Shown piece after piece: positions 35,526-43,631 of a stretch of DNA of 64,000 nt. The translations under genes were made by a program, and so were the position numbers. The stretch comes from Streptomyces collinus Tu 365 (GTDB lineage Bacteria > Actinomycetota > Actinomycetes > Streptomycetales > Streptomycetaceae): the NCBI RefSeq assembly GCF_000444875.1, contig NC_021985.1, positions 6,530,170 through 6,594,169 on the forward strand, written 5' to 3'. The notes beneath the pieces were generated by a model. It saw only the letters and a program-made list of their open reading frames with translations. It was not told the origin of the DNA and ran no database searches. The first letter of the stretch is position 1, and each line of letters opens with the position of its first letter.

Positions 35526-35999
35526 GTGTTCACAAGCGTTCTGATGATCGAGAAGGCCCTGACGTCCGCCGACGTGGAGTTCGTCACCACCCTGCACGGT
35601 GAGGAGCCCGTCGCCTTCCACGTCCTGCTCCAGCCGCGCGGCGACCAGGCCGACCGGCTGCTGCGGGCCATCGACGACATCGCGCTCGGGGAACTGGACG
35701 AGGCCCGCCGCGAGGGCGCGACGCCCGAGGGCGAGGAGGCCAGGAGCGTGGGGCGGCAGGCGCTCGACGTGTCCCTGACGGCACTGCGGGCCGCCGGCAG
35801 CGCCGCCGAGGGCCGGCTGGTCGAGGACCATCCGCTGGACGCCCTGAAGAGCCTGGTCGCCGAGGTCGGGGCCGACGAGGTCATCGTGCTGACCGATCCG
35901 CACTACGTGGAGGAGTTCTTCCACCGCGACTGGGCCTCCCGGGCCCGGCACAAGGTCGGCGTGCCCGTGCTGAAGCTGTTCTCGCACAGCAAGGCGTAG
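35526..35999 (+). CDS. Small conserved actinobacterial protein with alpha-hydrolase-like (Usp-type) fold
   Basis: A 157-residue soluble protein. The pattern VEFVTTLHGEEPVAFHVLLQPRGDQADRLLRAIDDIA, then HPLDALKSLVAEVGADEVIVLTDPHYVEEFFHRDWASRARHKVGVPVLKLFSH, resembles universal-stress-protein or nucleotide-binding alpha/beta folds. The HPLDAL...DEVIV and ARxKVGVPVLKL parts are the strongest. Homologues are sometimes mislabelled indole-3-glycerol phosphate synthase; no TIM-barrel features are present. GTG at 35526 follows a GGAGGAGAGAGG site. It is upstream of murC and msrB. Confidence 0.65.
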   Translation: MFTSVLMIEKALTSADVEFVTTLHGEEPVAFHVLLQPRGDQADRLLRAIDDIALGELDEARREGATPEGEEARSVGRQALDVSLTALRAAGSAAEGRLVEDHPLDALKSLVAEVGADEVIVLTDPHYVEEFFHRDWASRARHKVGVPVLKLFSHSKA

Positions 36000-36105
36000 C
36001 GGGCCGACCCGGGGCGTGGCTCCGTGCGCCCGTTGCGAGGCGCCCGGTGCCGCACCGCATAGGGTAGGGCTGCCCCCGCTCGTACCGGACCCTACGGAGA
36101 ACTGC

Positions 36106-37497
36106 ATGGCACCCGGACTTCCCACCGCCATGGACCGACCGCACTTCATCGGCATCGGCGGCGCCGGGATGTCGGGGATCGCCAAGATCCTCGCCCAGCG
36201 CGGGGCGAAGGTCGCGGGCAGCGACGCCAAGGAGTCCGCGACCGCCGAGGCGCTGCGGGCGCTGGGCGCCACCGTCCACATCGGGCACGCCGCCGGGCAC
36301 CTCGCCGACGACGCGAGCTGCGTCGTCGTGTCGTCCGCCATCCGCCCGGACAACCCGGAACTGGTCCGCGCCGCCGAGCTGGGCGTCCCCGTGGTCCACC
36401 GCTCCGACGCGCTGGCCGCCCTGATGGAGGGCCTGCGGCCGATCGCCGTGGCCGGCACGCACGGCAAGACCACCACGACCTCGATGCTGGCCGTCTCCCT
36501 CACCGAGCTGGGCCTGCGCCCCTCGTACGCCATCGGCGGCGACCTCGACGCCCCCGGCTCGAACGCGCTGCACGGCGACGGCGACATCTTCGTCGCCGAG
36601 GCCGACGAGTCCGACCGCAGCTTCCACAAGTACGCGCCCCAGGTCGCCATCGTCCTCAACGTCGAGCTGGACCACCACGCCAACTACGCCTCGATCGACG
36701 AGATCTACGAGTCCTTCGAGACCTTCGCCGGGAAGATCGTGCCCGGCGGCACCCTGGTGATCTCCGCCGACCACGAGGGCGCGCGGGAACTGACCCGGCG
36801 GCTGCCGGACTCGGTGCGGACCGTGACCTACGGCGAGGCCGCCGACGCCGACGTGCGGGTCCTGGCCATCGTGCCGCAGGGGCTCAGCAGCCGGGTCACC
36901 GTGCTGCTGGACGGCCAGGAGCTGACCTTCGGGGTCTCCGTGCCCGGCCGGCACTACGCCCTCAACGCCGTCGCGGCGCTCGCCGCCGGTGCCGCCCTCG
37001 GCATCCCGGCCGCCGAGCTGGCGCCCGCGCTGGCCGCCTACACCGGTGTCAAGCGGCGCCTGCAGCTCAAGGGCGAGTCGGCCGGGGTCCAGGTCATCGA
37101 CTCCTACGCCCACCACCCCACCGAGATGACCGCCGACCTGGAGGCCATGCGGTCCGCCGCGGGCGAGGCCCGGATCCTGGTCGTCTTCCAGCCGCACCTG
37201 TTCTCCCGCACCCAGGAGCTCGGCAAGGAGATGGGCCAGTCGCTCGCCCTCGCCGACGCCTCCGTGGTGCTCGACATCTACCCGGCCCGCGAGGACCCGA
37301 TCCCCGGGGTGACCAGCGAGCTGATCATCGAGGCCGCGCGGGCGGCGGGGGCCGACGTCACGGCCGTGCACGACAAGGCGGAGATCCCGGCGGCGATCGC
37401 GGGAATGGCGAAGCCCGGTGATCTCGTTCTCACCATGGGCGCGGGCGACGTGACCGACCTGGGCCCGCGGATCCTGGACCGCCTGTCGCAGCAGTGA
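36106..37497 (+). CDS. murC: UDP-N-acetylmuramate--L-alanine ligase
   Basis: A 463-residue Mur ligase that adds L-Ala to UDP-MurNAc with ATP in the cytoplasmic phase of peptidoglycan synthesis. The N-terminal UDP-binding domain begins HFIGIGGAGMSGIAKIL. The ATP loop is VAGTHGKTTTTSMLA, followed by VAEADESDRSFHKYAP and VLNVELDHHANY (metal-binding His). The C-terminal domain holds VIDSYAHHPTEMTADL and VVFQPHLFSRT. ATG at 36106 follows CGGAGAA. It stands away from the dcw cluster, as in other Streptomyces. The msrB start is 14 bp downstream of its TGA, so the two may be co-transcribed. Confidence 0.97.
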   Translation: MAPGLPTAMDRPHFIGIGGAGMSGIAKILAQRGAKVAGSDAKESATAEALRALGATVHIGHAAGHLADDASCVVVSSAIRPDNPELVRAAELGVPVVHRSDALAALMEGLRPIAVAGTHGKTTTTSMLAVSLTELGLRPSYAIGGDLDAPGSNALHGDGDIFVAEADESDRSFHKYAPQVAIVLNVELDHHANYASIDEIYESFETFAGKIVPGGTLVISADHEGARELTRRLPDSVRTVTYGEAADADVRVLAIVPQGLSSRVTVLLDGQELTFGVSVPGRHYALNAVAALAAGAALGIPAAELAPALAAYTGVKRRLQLKGESAGVQVIDSYAHHPTEMTADLEAMRSAAGEARILVVFQPHLFSRTQELGKEMGQSLALADASVVLDIYPAREDPIPGVTSELIIEAARAAGADVTAVHDKAEIPAAIAGMAKPGDLVLTMGAGDVTDLGPRILDRLSQQ

Positions 37498-37511
37498 AGG
37501 GGCTGAGGCTC

Positions 37512-37919
37512 ATGTCGTACGACGTCGAGAAGACGGACGAGGAGTGGCGCGCGGAGCTGACCCCGGCGGAGTACGCGGTACTGCGCCAGGCCGGCACCGA
37601 GCCCGCCTTCACCGGTGAGTACACCGACACCAGGACCAAGGGCGTCTACTCCTGTCGCGCCTGCGGTGCCGAACTGTTCACCTCCACCACCAAGTTCGAG
37701 TCGCACTGCGGCTGGCCGTCCTTCTACGACCCGAAGGACACCGACGCGGTCGAGCTGATCGAGGACCGCTCCCACGGCATGGTCCGCACCGAGGTCCGCT
37801 GCTCCCGCTGCGGCTCCCACCTCGGCCATGTCTTCGCGGGGGAGGGCTATCCCACCCCCACCGACCAGCGGTACTGCATCAACAGCGTCTCGCTGCGGCT
37901 CGAACCCGAAGGGGCCTGA
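37512..37919 (+). CDS. msrB: Peptide-methionine (R)-S-oxide reductase
   Basis: A 135-residue MsrB that reduces the R-epimer of methionine sulfoxide in proteins. The catalytic Cys122 is in RYCINSVSLRL. The structural zinc is held by Cys48/Cys51 (SCRACG) and Cys97/Cys100 (CSRCGSHLGHVF). The HCGWPSFYDP string (Cys66) is a family hallmark. ATG at 37512 with AAGGGG upstream is preferred; a GTG at 37494 overlapping the murC stop would add six residues. Electrons normally come from thioredoxin. Confidence 0.97.
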   Translation: MSYDVEKTDEEWRAELTPAEYAVLRQAGTEPAFTGEYTDTRTKGVYSCRACGAELFTSTTKFESHCGWPSFYDPKDTDAVELIEDRSHGMVRTEVRCSRCGSHLGHVFAGEGYPTPTDQRYCINSVSLRLEPEGA

Positions 37920-38022
37920 CACCCGCGGGGCCCAGGGTCCTGCGGGGCCCGGGGCTCCTGGGACCTCAGGGGCGGCCGGGAGACCCGTGGCTGGTGCCCG
38001 GCTCGCTCCTGTTTGAGATTCT

Positions 38023-39330
38023 GTGGACGTGAGGGGTGTCGCACGCTGGATCCAGGCCCGGGCCGGGTCCCTGCCGCCCGTGGGCCGGCACGGACCGGCC
38101 GGAGCGGGCGAGCCGCAGGACGAGGCGGCACGCCTGGAGGCGCTGCGCGCCCTCGCCGACGGCATCGGCACCACCCTCGACGAGGGCACGACCTGCGCCG
38201 AGCTGACCCGGGCCGCCGTACGGCTGGCGGGCGGCGCGGCCGCGGTGCTGCGCCGCGGCGAGCACGGCGCCACCGGGTACGAGGCGGCCGCCGGGACCAC
38301 GGACGCGCTGCCCGACGCCCGGTGGGCCGCGGCCGCCGTCCGTGAGGCGCAGCCCCCCACGGCCGGCGGCCCGCCCCGGCCCTGGACCGGCCGGCCGCCC
38401 GGCAGCCCCGGCCTCACCGTCCTGTGCGTGGCGCTGACCAGCGGAGCCGACCGGTACGGCGTCCTGGTCGCCGCCCGGCGGGGCAGCCCCTTCACCCGGA
38501 CCGAGGCCGAACGGCTCGCGCTCCTCGCCGAACGCGCCGCCTCCCACATCCGCCACGCCCGCTCCCACGAGCTGGTCGACCGCACCGCCGGCGACCTGCA
38601 GCGCGCGCTGCTGGCGGAGCCCGGCCGCCCGCACCCCAACCTGCACGTCGCCATCCGCTACCTGCCCTCCGGCAGCAGCCGGGTGCTGGTCGGCGGCGAC
38701 TGGTGCGAGACCGTACGGCTGCACTTCGGCCGCACCCTGCTGGTCGTCGGCGACGTGATGGGCCACGGCCTCGAGGCCGCCGTCGACATGAGCGCCTACC
38801 GCTCCGCGCTGCGCTACATCGCCTCCGCCGACCTGCCTCCGCACCGCGTCCTGCGGCAGCTCGACGACATCGCCGCCGGCGAGGGCGGCCGCAGACCGGC
38901 CACCTGTCTGCTCGCGCGGGCCGACCCCGGCCGGGGCCGGCTCACGCTGTCCAGCGCGGGCCACCTGCCGCCCCTGCTCATCGACGGGGACGGACGGGCC
39001 GCCCTGCTCGGGGTCCCGGTCGGGCCCCCGCTCGGCACCGGCTTCGGCGGCTACGAGTCCGCCACCCACGAGCTGGCACCCGGCCAGACCCTGGTGCTGT
39101 TCACCGACGGCCTCGTGGAGCGCCGCGGCGAGGACATCGACAGCTCCCTCGCCCGCCTGGCCGCCCTGCGCTTCACCCCCGGCGACGGCGTCGACCACAT
39201 CCTGGACACCATCCTCGCCCGCCTCGACGCCCGCCACGCGGAGGACGACGTGGCCGTCCTCGCCGCCCGGCCCCAGCCACGCCACGGGCACCTGCCGGAG
39301 GAGGCGGCCGCGGAGCCGACGGCCGGGTGA
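38023..39330 (+). CDS. GAF-PP2C (SpoIIE-type) serine phosphatase
   Basis: A 435-residue protein. Residues about 30-185 form a GAF-like sensor domain, a short helical linker (LLAERAASHIRHARSHELVDRTAGDLQRALL) follows, and residues about 200-420 form a PP2C/SpoIIE phosphatase domain. Metal-binding acids are seen in VLVGGDWCETV and VVGDVMGHGLEAAVDMSAYR; FTDGLVERRGEDID and the closing AEDDVAVLAAR are also typical. Such enzymes dephosphorylate anti-sigma-factor antagonists. No such partner is adjacent. Start is GTG at 38023 or two codons later at 38029. The last 20 residues are acidic and non-conserved. Confidence 0.85.
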   Translation: MDVRGVARWIQARAGSLPPVGRHGPAGAGEPQDEAARLEALRALADGIGTTLDEGTTCAELTRAAVRLAGGAAAVLRRGEHGATGYEAAAGTTDALPDARWAAAAVREAQPPTAGGPPRPWTGRPPGSPGLTVLCVALTSGADRYGVLVAARRGSPFTRTEAERLALLAERAASHIRHARSHELVDRTAGDLQRALLAEPGRPHPNLHVAIRYLPSGSSRVLVGGDWCETVRLHFGRTLLVVGDVMGHGLEAAVDMSAYRSALRYIASADLPPHRVLRQLDDIAAGEGGRRPATCLLARADPGRGRLTLSSAGHLPPLLIDGDGRAALLGVPVGPPLGTGFGGYESATHELAPGQTLVLFTDGLVERRGEDIDSSLARLAALRFTPGDGVDHILDTILARLDARHAEDDVAVLAARPQPRHGHLPEEAAAEPTAG

Positions 39331-39609
39331 GCCACCCTTCCGTCGGCACGCGGGCGGGCGGAGAAGGGGAGGCGGCTGACCGGCTCACCGTCCCGGGCGG
39401 CTCGCACGGCGCGGTCGGTCACGCCGGGGCAACTGATCGCACAGCAAGGCGACTTGCTCTTCCCGTTTCCCAACTGACGGCCATCAGCCTTGGTTGTCGG
39501 ATACGTCCGGCCGCCCTTGACTTCCCCGCCGACGTGCTGAAACACATGCCGTCTAGACTCTCCGGGCAACGGCCAAGTCTTCGCCAGAAACCGAAGGGCA
39601 CGCGGCGTT

Positions 39610-40740
39610 TTGATACGGATAGAGTCAGTCACCAAGCGGTACCCGGACGGCACGGTGGCCGTCGACCACCTGTCCCTGGAGATACCCGACCGCGCCATCA
39701 CCGTCCTCGTCGGCCCCTCCGGCTGCGGCAAGACGACCACCCTGCGGATGATCAACCGGATGGTGGAACCCAGCGAGGGCAGCATCCTCCTCGACGGCCG
39801 CGACATCCGGCAGCAGCCGGTCGACACCCTGCGCCGGTCCATGGGGTACGTGATCCAGAACGCCGGTCTCTTCCAGCACCGCACCATCGTCGACAACATC
39901 GCCACCGTGCCCCGGCTGCTCGGCTGGGGCAAGCAGAAGGCCCGGGCGCGGGCCGCCGAGCTGATGGAGCGGGTCGGCCTCGACAGCGCCCTCGCCAAGC
40001 GGTACCCCTACCAGCTCTCCGGCGGCCAGCAGCAGCGCGTCGGCGTGGCCCGGGCGCTCGCCGCCGACCCGCCGGTGCTGCTGATGGACGAGCCGTTCTC
40101 CGCCGTCGACCCGGTCGTCCGCAAGGGTCTGCAGGACGAACTGCTGCGGCTGCAGGACGAACTGGGCAAGACGATCGTCTTCGTCACCCACGACATCGAC
40201 GAGGCCATCAAGCTCGGCACGATGGTCGCCGTGCTGCGCACCGGCGGCAGGCTCGCCCAGTTCGCGCCACCCGCCGAACTGCTCAGCGCGCCCGCCGACC
40301 CCTTCGTGGAGGACTTCCTCGGCGCCGACCGTGGCATCCGGCGGCTGTCCTTCTTCCCGTCCGGCGACCTGGAGCTGCAGACCGCCCCCCTCGTCGCCGT
40401 CGACGCGGACGCGAAGCGGCTCGCCGCACCCGGCCCGGCCCCCTACCTCCTCGTCACCGACCACGACGGCAAGCCGCTCGGCTGGGGCGCGCCGGACGAC
40501 CTCACCGCCGGGCGGATCGACCCCGCCCTGCTGCTGCCGTACGGGCGGCCGTTCGTGCCCGGCAAGGACTCCCTGCGCACCGCGCTCGACGGGGCCGTGC
40601 TGTCGCCGACCGGCTGGGCCGTGGCCGTCGACGGCGAGGGCCGTGCCGTCGGCGTCGTGTCCCAGCAGGTCATCGGCGAGGCGATCCGGGACGCCCACGG
40701 CCGGGTGGCGGACCGCGCCGGCGTCGAGGCCGCGCGATGA
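39610..40740 (+). CDS. opuCA: Osmoprotectant ABC transporter ATP-binding subunit
   Basis: A 376-residue ATPase for betaine/choline/carnitine-type uptake. Walker A is VLVGPSGCGKTTTLRMINRM, the signature is YQLSGGQQQRVGVARALA, Walker B is VLLMDEPFSAVDP, and the H-loop is VFVTHDIDEAIKLG. The C-terminal 110 residues form a degenerate regulatory (CBS-like) part (DALLLPYGRPFVPGKDSLRTALDGAVL), as in OpuCA/ProV. The start is TTG at 39610 with a distant AAGGG. The 279-bp upstream gap has TAGACT (39554-39559) as a possible -10. Its stop overlaps the permease start by ATGA. Confidence 0.92.
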   Translation: MIRIESVTKRYPDGTVAVDHLSLEIPDRAITVLVGPSGCGKTTTLRMINRMVEPSEGSILLDGRDIRQQPVDTLRRSMGYVIQNAGLFQHRTIVDNIATVPRLLGWGKQKARARAAELMERVGLDSALAKRYPYQLSGGQQQRVGVARALAADPPVLLMDEPFSAVDPVVRKGLQDELLRLQDELGKTIVFVTHDIDEAIKLGTMVAVLRTGGRLAQFAPPAELLSAPADPFVEDFLGADRGIRRLSFFPSGDLELQTAPLVAVDADAKRLAAPGPAPYLLVTDHDGKPLGWGAPDDLTAGRIDPALLLPYGRPFVPGKDSLRTALDGAVLSPTGWAVAVDGEGRAVGVVSQQVIGEAIRDAHGRVADRAGVEAAR

Positions 40741-41390
40741 GCGGCTTCTTCGACATCCCGAGCGACCTCCAGCACAGCTACGCCGGACTGATCGGACTGC
40801 ACCTGCGCGAGGCGCTGCTGCCGGTGCTGGCCGGGCTGCTGGTCTCGCTGCCGCTGGCCCAGCTCTGCGTGCGGTTCCGCTGGCTCTACCCGCCCGTGCT
40901 CGGCGTGACGACCGTGCTGTACGCCGTCCCGTCGCTGGCCTTCTTCGTCGTGCTCATCGACTACACCGGCCAGACCGAGACCACGGTGATGATCCCGCTC
41001 GCCGTGTACAGCCTGGTGGTGCTGGTCCCGGCGATCGTGGACGGCGTCCGCTCGGTCCCGCAGGAGACGCTCGCCGCGGCCACCGCCATGGGCCTGGGGC
41101 CGCTGCGCCGTTACCTGCAGGTCCAGTTGCCCATCGCCGTGCCCGCGATCATCGCGGGCCTGCGGGTGGCCACCGTCTCCAGCATCTCGCTGGTCAGCGT
41201 CGGCATGCTCATCGGCAATCAGGGCGCCCTCGGCAACCTGCTCAACGACGCCAACATCTACCACCGGCCCGAACTGGCCGTGAACTCCGTGCTGACCACC
41301 GCCGTCCTGGCCATCCTCGCCGACGCCGTGCTCATCCTCGTCCGCTTCCTGCTCACCCCCTGGATGCCCAGGAAGGGAGCCACCCGGTGA
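40737..41390 (+). CDS. opuCB: Osmoprotectant ABC transporter permease
   Basis: A 217-residue permease with five or six helices, BPD_transp_1 type. The EAA-like cytoplasmic loop reads VPQETLAAATAMGLGPLRRYLQVQLPIAVPAIIAGLRVATV. The preceding segment LYAVPSLAFFVVLIDYTG is typical of OpuCB/YehY-like permeases. The ATG lies inside the upstream stop (ATGA) and the TGA lies inside the next start (GTGA), so three proteins are translationally coupled. It forms a heteromeric channel with the second permease. Confidence 0.92.
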   Translation: MSGFFDIPSDLQHSYAGLIGLHLREALLPVLAGLLVSLPLAQLCVRFRWLYPPVLGVTTVLYAVPSLAFFVVLIDYTGQTETTVMIPLAVYSLVVLVPAIVDGVRSVPQETLAAATAMGLGPLRRYLQVQLPIAVPAIIAGLRVATVSSISLVSVGMLIGNQGALGNLLNDANIYHRPELAVNSVLTTAVLAILADAVLILVRFLLTPWMPRKGATR

Positions 41391-42055
41391 ACGTGCTCCA
41401 CTTCGTCCAGGCGTTCTTCAGCGACGGCGCCCACTGGCACGGCTACGACGGCATCCCCACCCGGGTCGCCGAGCACATCGGCTACACCCTCGAGGCACTG
41501 GCCGTCGCCGCCGCCGTCGGGCTGCCCGTCGGCCTGGTCACCGGCCACACCGGGCGCGGCGGCAACGTGCTCGCGCTGATCGCCACCGCGGGCCGGGCCC
41601 TGCCCAGCTTCGGTCTGCTGGTGCTGATGTTCATCTGGATCGGGTTCGGCATGACGGCGGTGATGATCCCGCTGGTGGTGCTCGCCGTACCGCCGATCCT
41701 GGTCACCACCTACGAGGCGGTCCGCTCGGTCGACCCGTCTCCGGTGGACGCGGCGCGCGGCATGGGGATGTCGGAGACCCGGGTCCTGTTCCAGGTGGAG
41801 CTGCCGGTCGCGCTCCCGCTCATCCTGGGGGGCCTGCTCACCGCCACCGTCCAGATCGTCTCCACCGCCACCATCGCCGCCTACGTGAGCCTCGGCGGCC
41901 TCGGCCGGTTCATCATCGACGGCCTCTACCAGCGGAACTACGAGAAGGTCGTCGGCGGCGCCACCCTGGTGGCCGCCATGGCCCTGGCGAGCCTCGCCGT
42001 GTTCTGGGCGGTGTCCCGGATCGCGGTCTCGCCGGGGGTCCGCCGCAACGGCTGA
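41387..42055 (+). CDS. opuCD: Osmoprotectant ABC transporter permease
   Basis: A 222-residue permease, the second membrane subunit. The EAA loop is VDPSPVDAARGMGMSETRVLFQVELPVALPLILGGLLTATVQIVSTATIAAYVSLGGLGRFI. The helix GRALPSFGLLVLMFIWIGFGMTAVMIPLVVLAVPPILV is characteristic of OpuC permeases. GTG at 41387 overlaps the previous stop. The substrate-binding protein expected next is displaced 4.5 kb downstream, beyond a conservon that runs in the opposite direction. Confidence 0.92.
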   Translation: MNVLHFVQAFFSDGAHWHGYDGIPTRVAEHIGYTLEALAVAAAVGLPVGLVTGHTGRGGNVLALIATAGRALPSFGLLVLMFIWIGFGMTAVMIPLVVLAVPPILVTTYEAVRSVDPSPVDAARGMGMSETRVLFQVELPVALPLILGGLLTATVQIVSTATIAAYVSLGGLGRFIIDGLYQRNYEKVVGGATLVAAMALASLAVFWAVSRIAVSPGVRRNG

Positions 42056-42120
42056 GGCGGCGGACGGCTGAGGCGGCCACGGCCGAGGCGGGAAGGGCCG
42101 GGGCCGTGACGGCCGGTGGC

Positions 42121-42735
42121 TCAGCCTTCGGTGCGGGCCAGCGCCTGTTCGAGCACGACGAGCAGCGCGTCCCGCACCGAGCCGCGCTCCCGTGCGTCGA
42201 AGACCAGCACGGGGACGCCCTCGGAGACGTCCAGGGCCCAGCGGACGTCCTCCAGGGAGTGCTCCACCTTCCCGTCGAAGGCGTTGACCGCCACCGCGAA
42301 CGGGATGCCCTTGTGCTCGAAGTAGTCGACGGCCGCGTAGCAGTCGTCCAGGCGACGGGTATCGACGACGACGAGGCCGCCGACCGCGCCCTCCACGATG
42401 TCGTCCCACATGAACCCGAACCGCTCCTGCCCGGGCGTGCCGAACAGGTAGAGCTTGAGCGTCGGGTCGATGGTGACGCACCCGAAGTCCATCGCCACCG
42501 TGGTGGTGGTCTTGGCGGGGGTGTGCGTGAGGTCGTCCACGCCCGCCGCGACCTCGGTGATGGCCGCCTCGGTGGTCAGCGGCTCGATCTCCGAGATGGA
42601 GCCGACGGTGGTGGTCTTGCCCACGCCGAACCCGCCCGCGATCACCATCTTCACCGGCAGCGGCGGCCGTACGGCGGTGGGTGCGGCGGCGGTGGGTGCG
42701 GCCGTGACCGGGGTGAGCGGTTCAGTCATGGTCAC
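42121..42735 (-). CDS. cvnD: Conservon GTPase-like protein CvnD
   Basis: A 204-residue small GTP/ATP-binding protein of the conservon family (MglA/Rab-like). The P-loop is KMVIAGGFGVGKTTTVGSISEI, switch I lies around AKTTTTVAMDFG, the G3-like element is LYLFGTPGQERFGFMWDDIV, and the G4-like element is VNAFDGK instead of NKxD. Last gene of cvnA-B-C-D. GTG at 42735 overlaps the cvnC stop by 14 bases; an ATG at 42729 is also possible. In S. coelicolor, conservon proteins form a membrane-associated complex loosely analogous to eukaryotic G-protein signalling. Confidence 0.93.
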   Translation of the reverse strand: MTMTEPLTPVTAAPTAAAPTAVRPPLPVKMVIAGGFGVGKTTTVGSISEIEPLTTEAAITEVAAGVDDLTHTPAKTTTTVAMDFGCVTIDPTLKLYLFGTPGQERFGFMWDDIVEGAVGGLVVVDTRRLDDCYAAVDYFEHKGIPFAVAVNAFDGKVEHSLEDVRWALDVSEGVPVLVFDARERGSVRDALLVVLEQALARTEG

Positions 42736-43138
42736 TCGGTACCCCTCGGGAGTCGGGGACGGCCCGCAGGCCGTCGATAACCCTGCGCAGGACGGAGGCG
42801 TCGTGGGCGGCCGCCACGTCGGGCAGGTGCACGGCGAGCTGCCCCGCCTCCTGCAGGTCCTCGGCCAGGACCCGGACCACGTTCAGGTGCAGCCGCAGCC
42901 GGGCCGCGACCTCGGCGACCGACTGCGGCAGCCGGCAGGCCGCGACGATGTCGTGCCGCTCGAAGGAGAGCCGGCCGAGCGCCGCGAGACCGGCGGCGGT
43001 GGCCACCACCTGGGTCTCCAGCGGCAGCGCCCGGCCGGAGGCGGGGTTCGCCACCCGGCCGGCGGTGACCAGGAACGGCCGTACGGCGGACGCCGGCCCG
43101 ACCGGTTCGTGGCCCGGGGGCCGGCTGCCGTCCGCCAT
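42722..43138 (-). CDS. cvnC: Conservon DUF742 protein CvnC
   Basis: A 138-residue DUF742 protein. The conserved opening VRPFLVTAGRVANPASGRALPLETQVVAT is followed by a winged-helix-like part, LSFERHDIVAACRLPQSVAEVAARLRLHLNVVRVLAEDL. CvnC proteins bridge the roadblock-type and kinase-like members of the complex; the biochemical role is not settled. ATG at 43138 lies 16 bp after cvnB. Confidence 0.92.
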   Translation of the reverse strand: MADGSRPPGHEPVGPASAVRPFLVTAGRVANPASGRALPLETQVVATAAGLAALGRLSFERHDIVAACRLPQSVAEVAARLRLHLNVVRVLAEDLQEAGQLAVHLPDVAAAHDASVLRRVIDGLRAVPDSRGVPSDHD

Positions 43139-43154
43139 GGCGACGCGTCCCTCC

Positions 43155-43631
43155 TCAGCGGGCCGAAGCGGCGCCGACGCTGTTCTTCAGCTCCAGTACC
43201 AGCTGCGGACTGAGCGCGGCCCCGGCGCGGTTGGCGAACACCGTCATCTCGTACGCGATGTTGCCGAGCTTGGCGTCCTTGTCGGCGACCACCCCGAGGA
43301 CGGCGCCGCTGCCGATCGCGGAGACGATGACATGGCCGCCCTCCAGATCGATGATGACCTTGTTGAGGCCGCCCAGGCCGTAGTTGCCGGAGGCCCCGGC
43401 GGCCAGGCTGGTGATGCCCGAGACGATCGCGGCGAGCCGCTCGGAGTGGGCGCGCTCGCGCAGCTCCGACACCGCGATCAGCAGGCCGTCGGAGGAGACG
43501 GCGATGGCGTCGACGACGCCGGCGGTCTCCGTCGCGAAACGATTCAGCAGCCAGGTGAAGTCGGCCGCGGCGGCCTGCAGGTCGGTGGGCGCGGGGCCGT
43601 CCGTCGGGGTGTCACCTGTCGACGTGCTCAC
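43155..43631 (-). CDS. cvnB: Conservon roadblock/LC7 protein CvnB
   Basis: A 158-residue roadblock/LC7-domain protein, the family that regulates small GTPases. Typical strings are FTWLLNRFATETAGVVDAIAVSSDGLLIAVSELRERAHSERLAAIVSGITSLA and GGLNKVIIDLEGGHVIVSAIGSGAVLGVVADKDAKLGNIAYEMTVF. GTG at 43631 overlaps the cvnA stop in a GTGA, coupling translation of the two. It probably acts on the CvnD GTPase as a GAP-like or scaffold factor, by analogy with MglB. Confidence 0.93.
   Translation of the reverse strand: MSTSTGDTPTDGPAPTDLQAAAADFTWLLNRFATETAGVVDAIAVSSDGLLIAVSELRERAHSERLAAIVSGITSLAAGASGNYGLGGLNKVIIDLEGGHVIVSAIGSGAVLGVVADKDAKLGNIAYEMTVFANRAGAALSPQLVLELKNSVGAASAR

Noticed and set aside
33279..36683. 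Minus-strand open frame of 1134 codons across zapE, the reductase and murC
   Set aside because: It is antisense to murC and the reductase and out of frame with zapE; the overlapped genes have clear family motifs.
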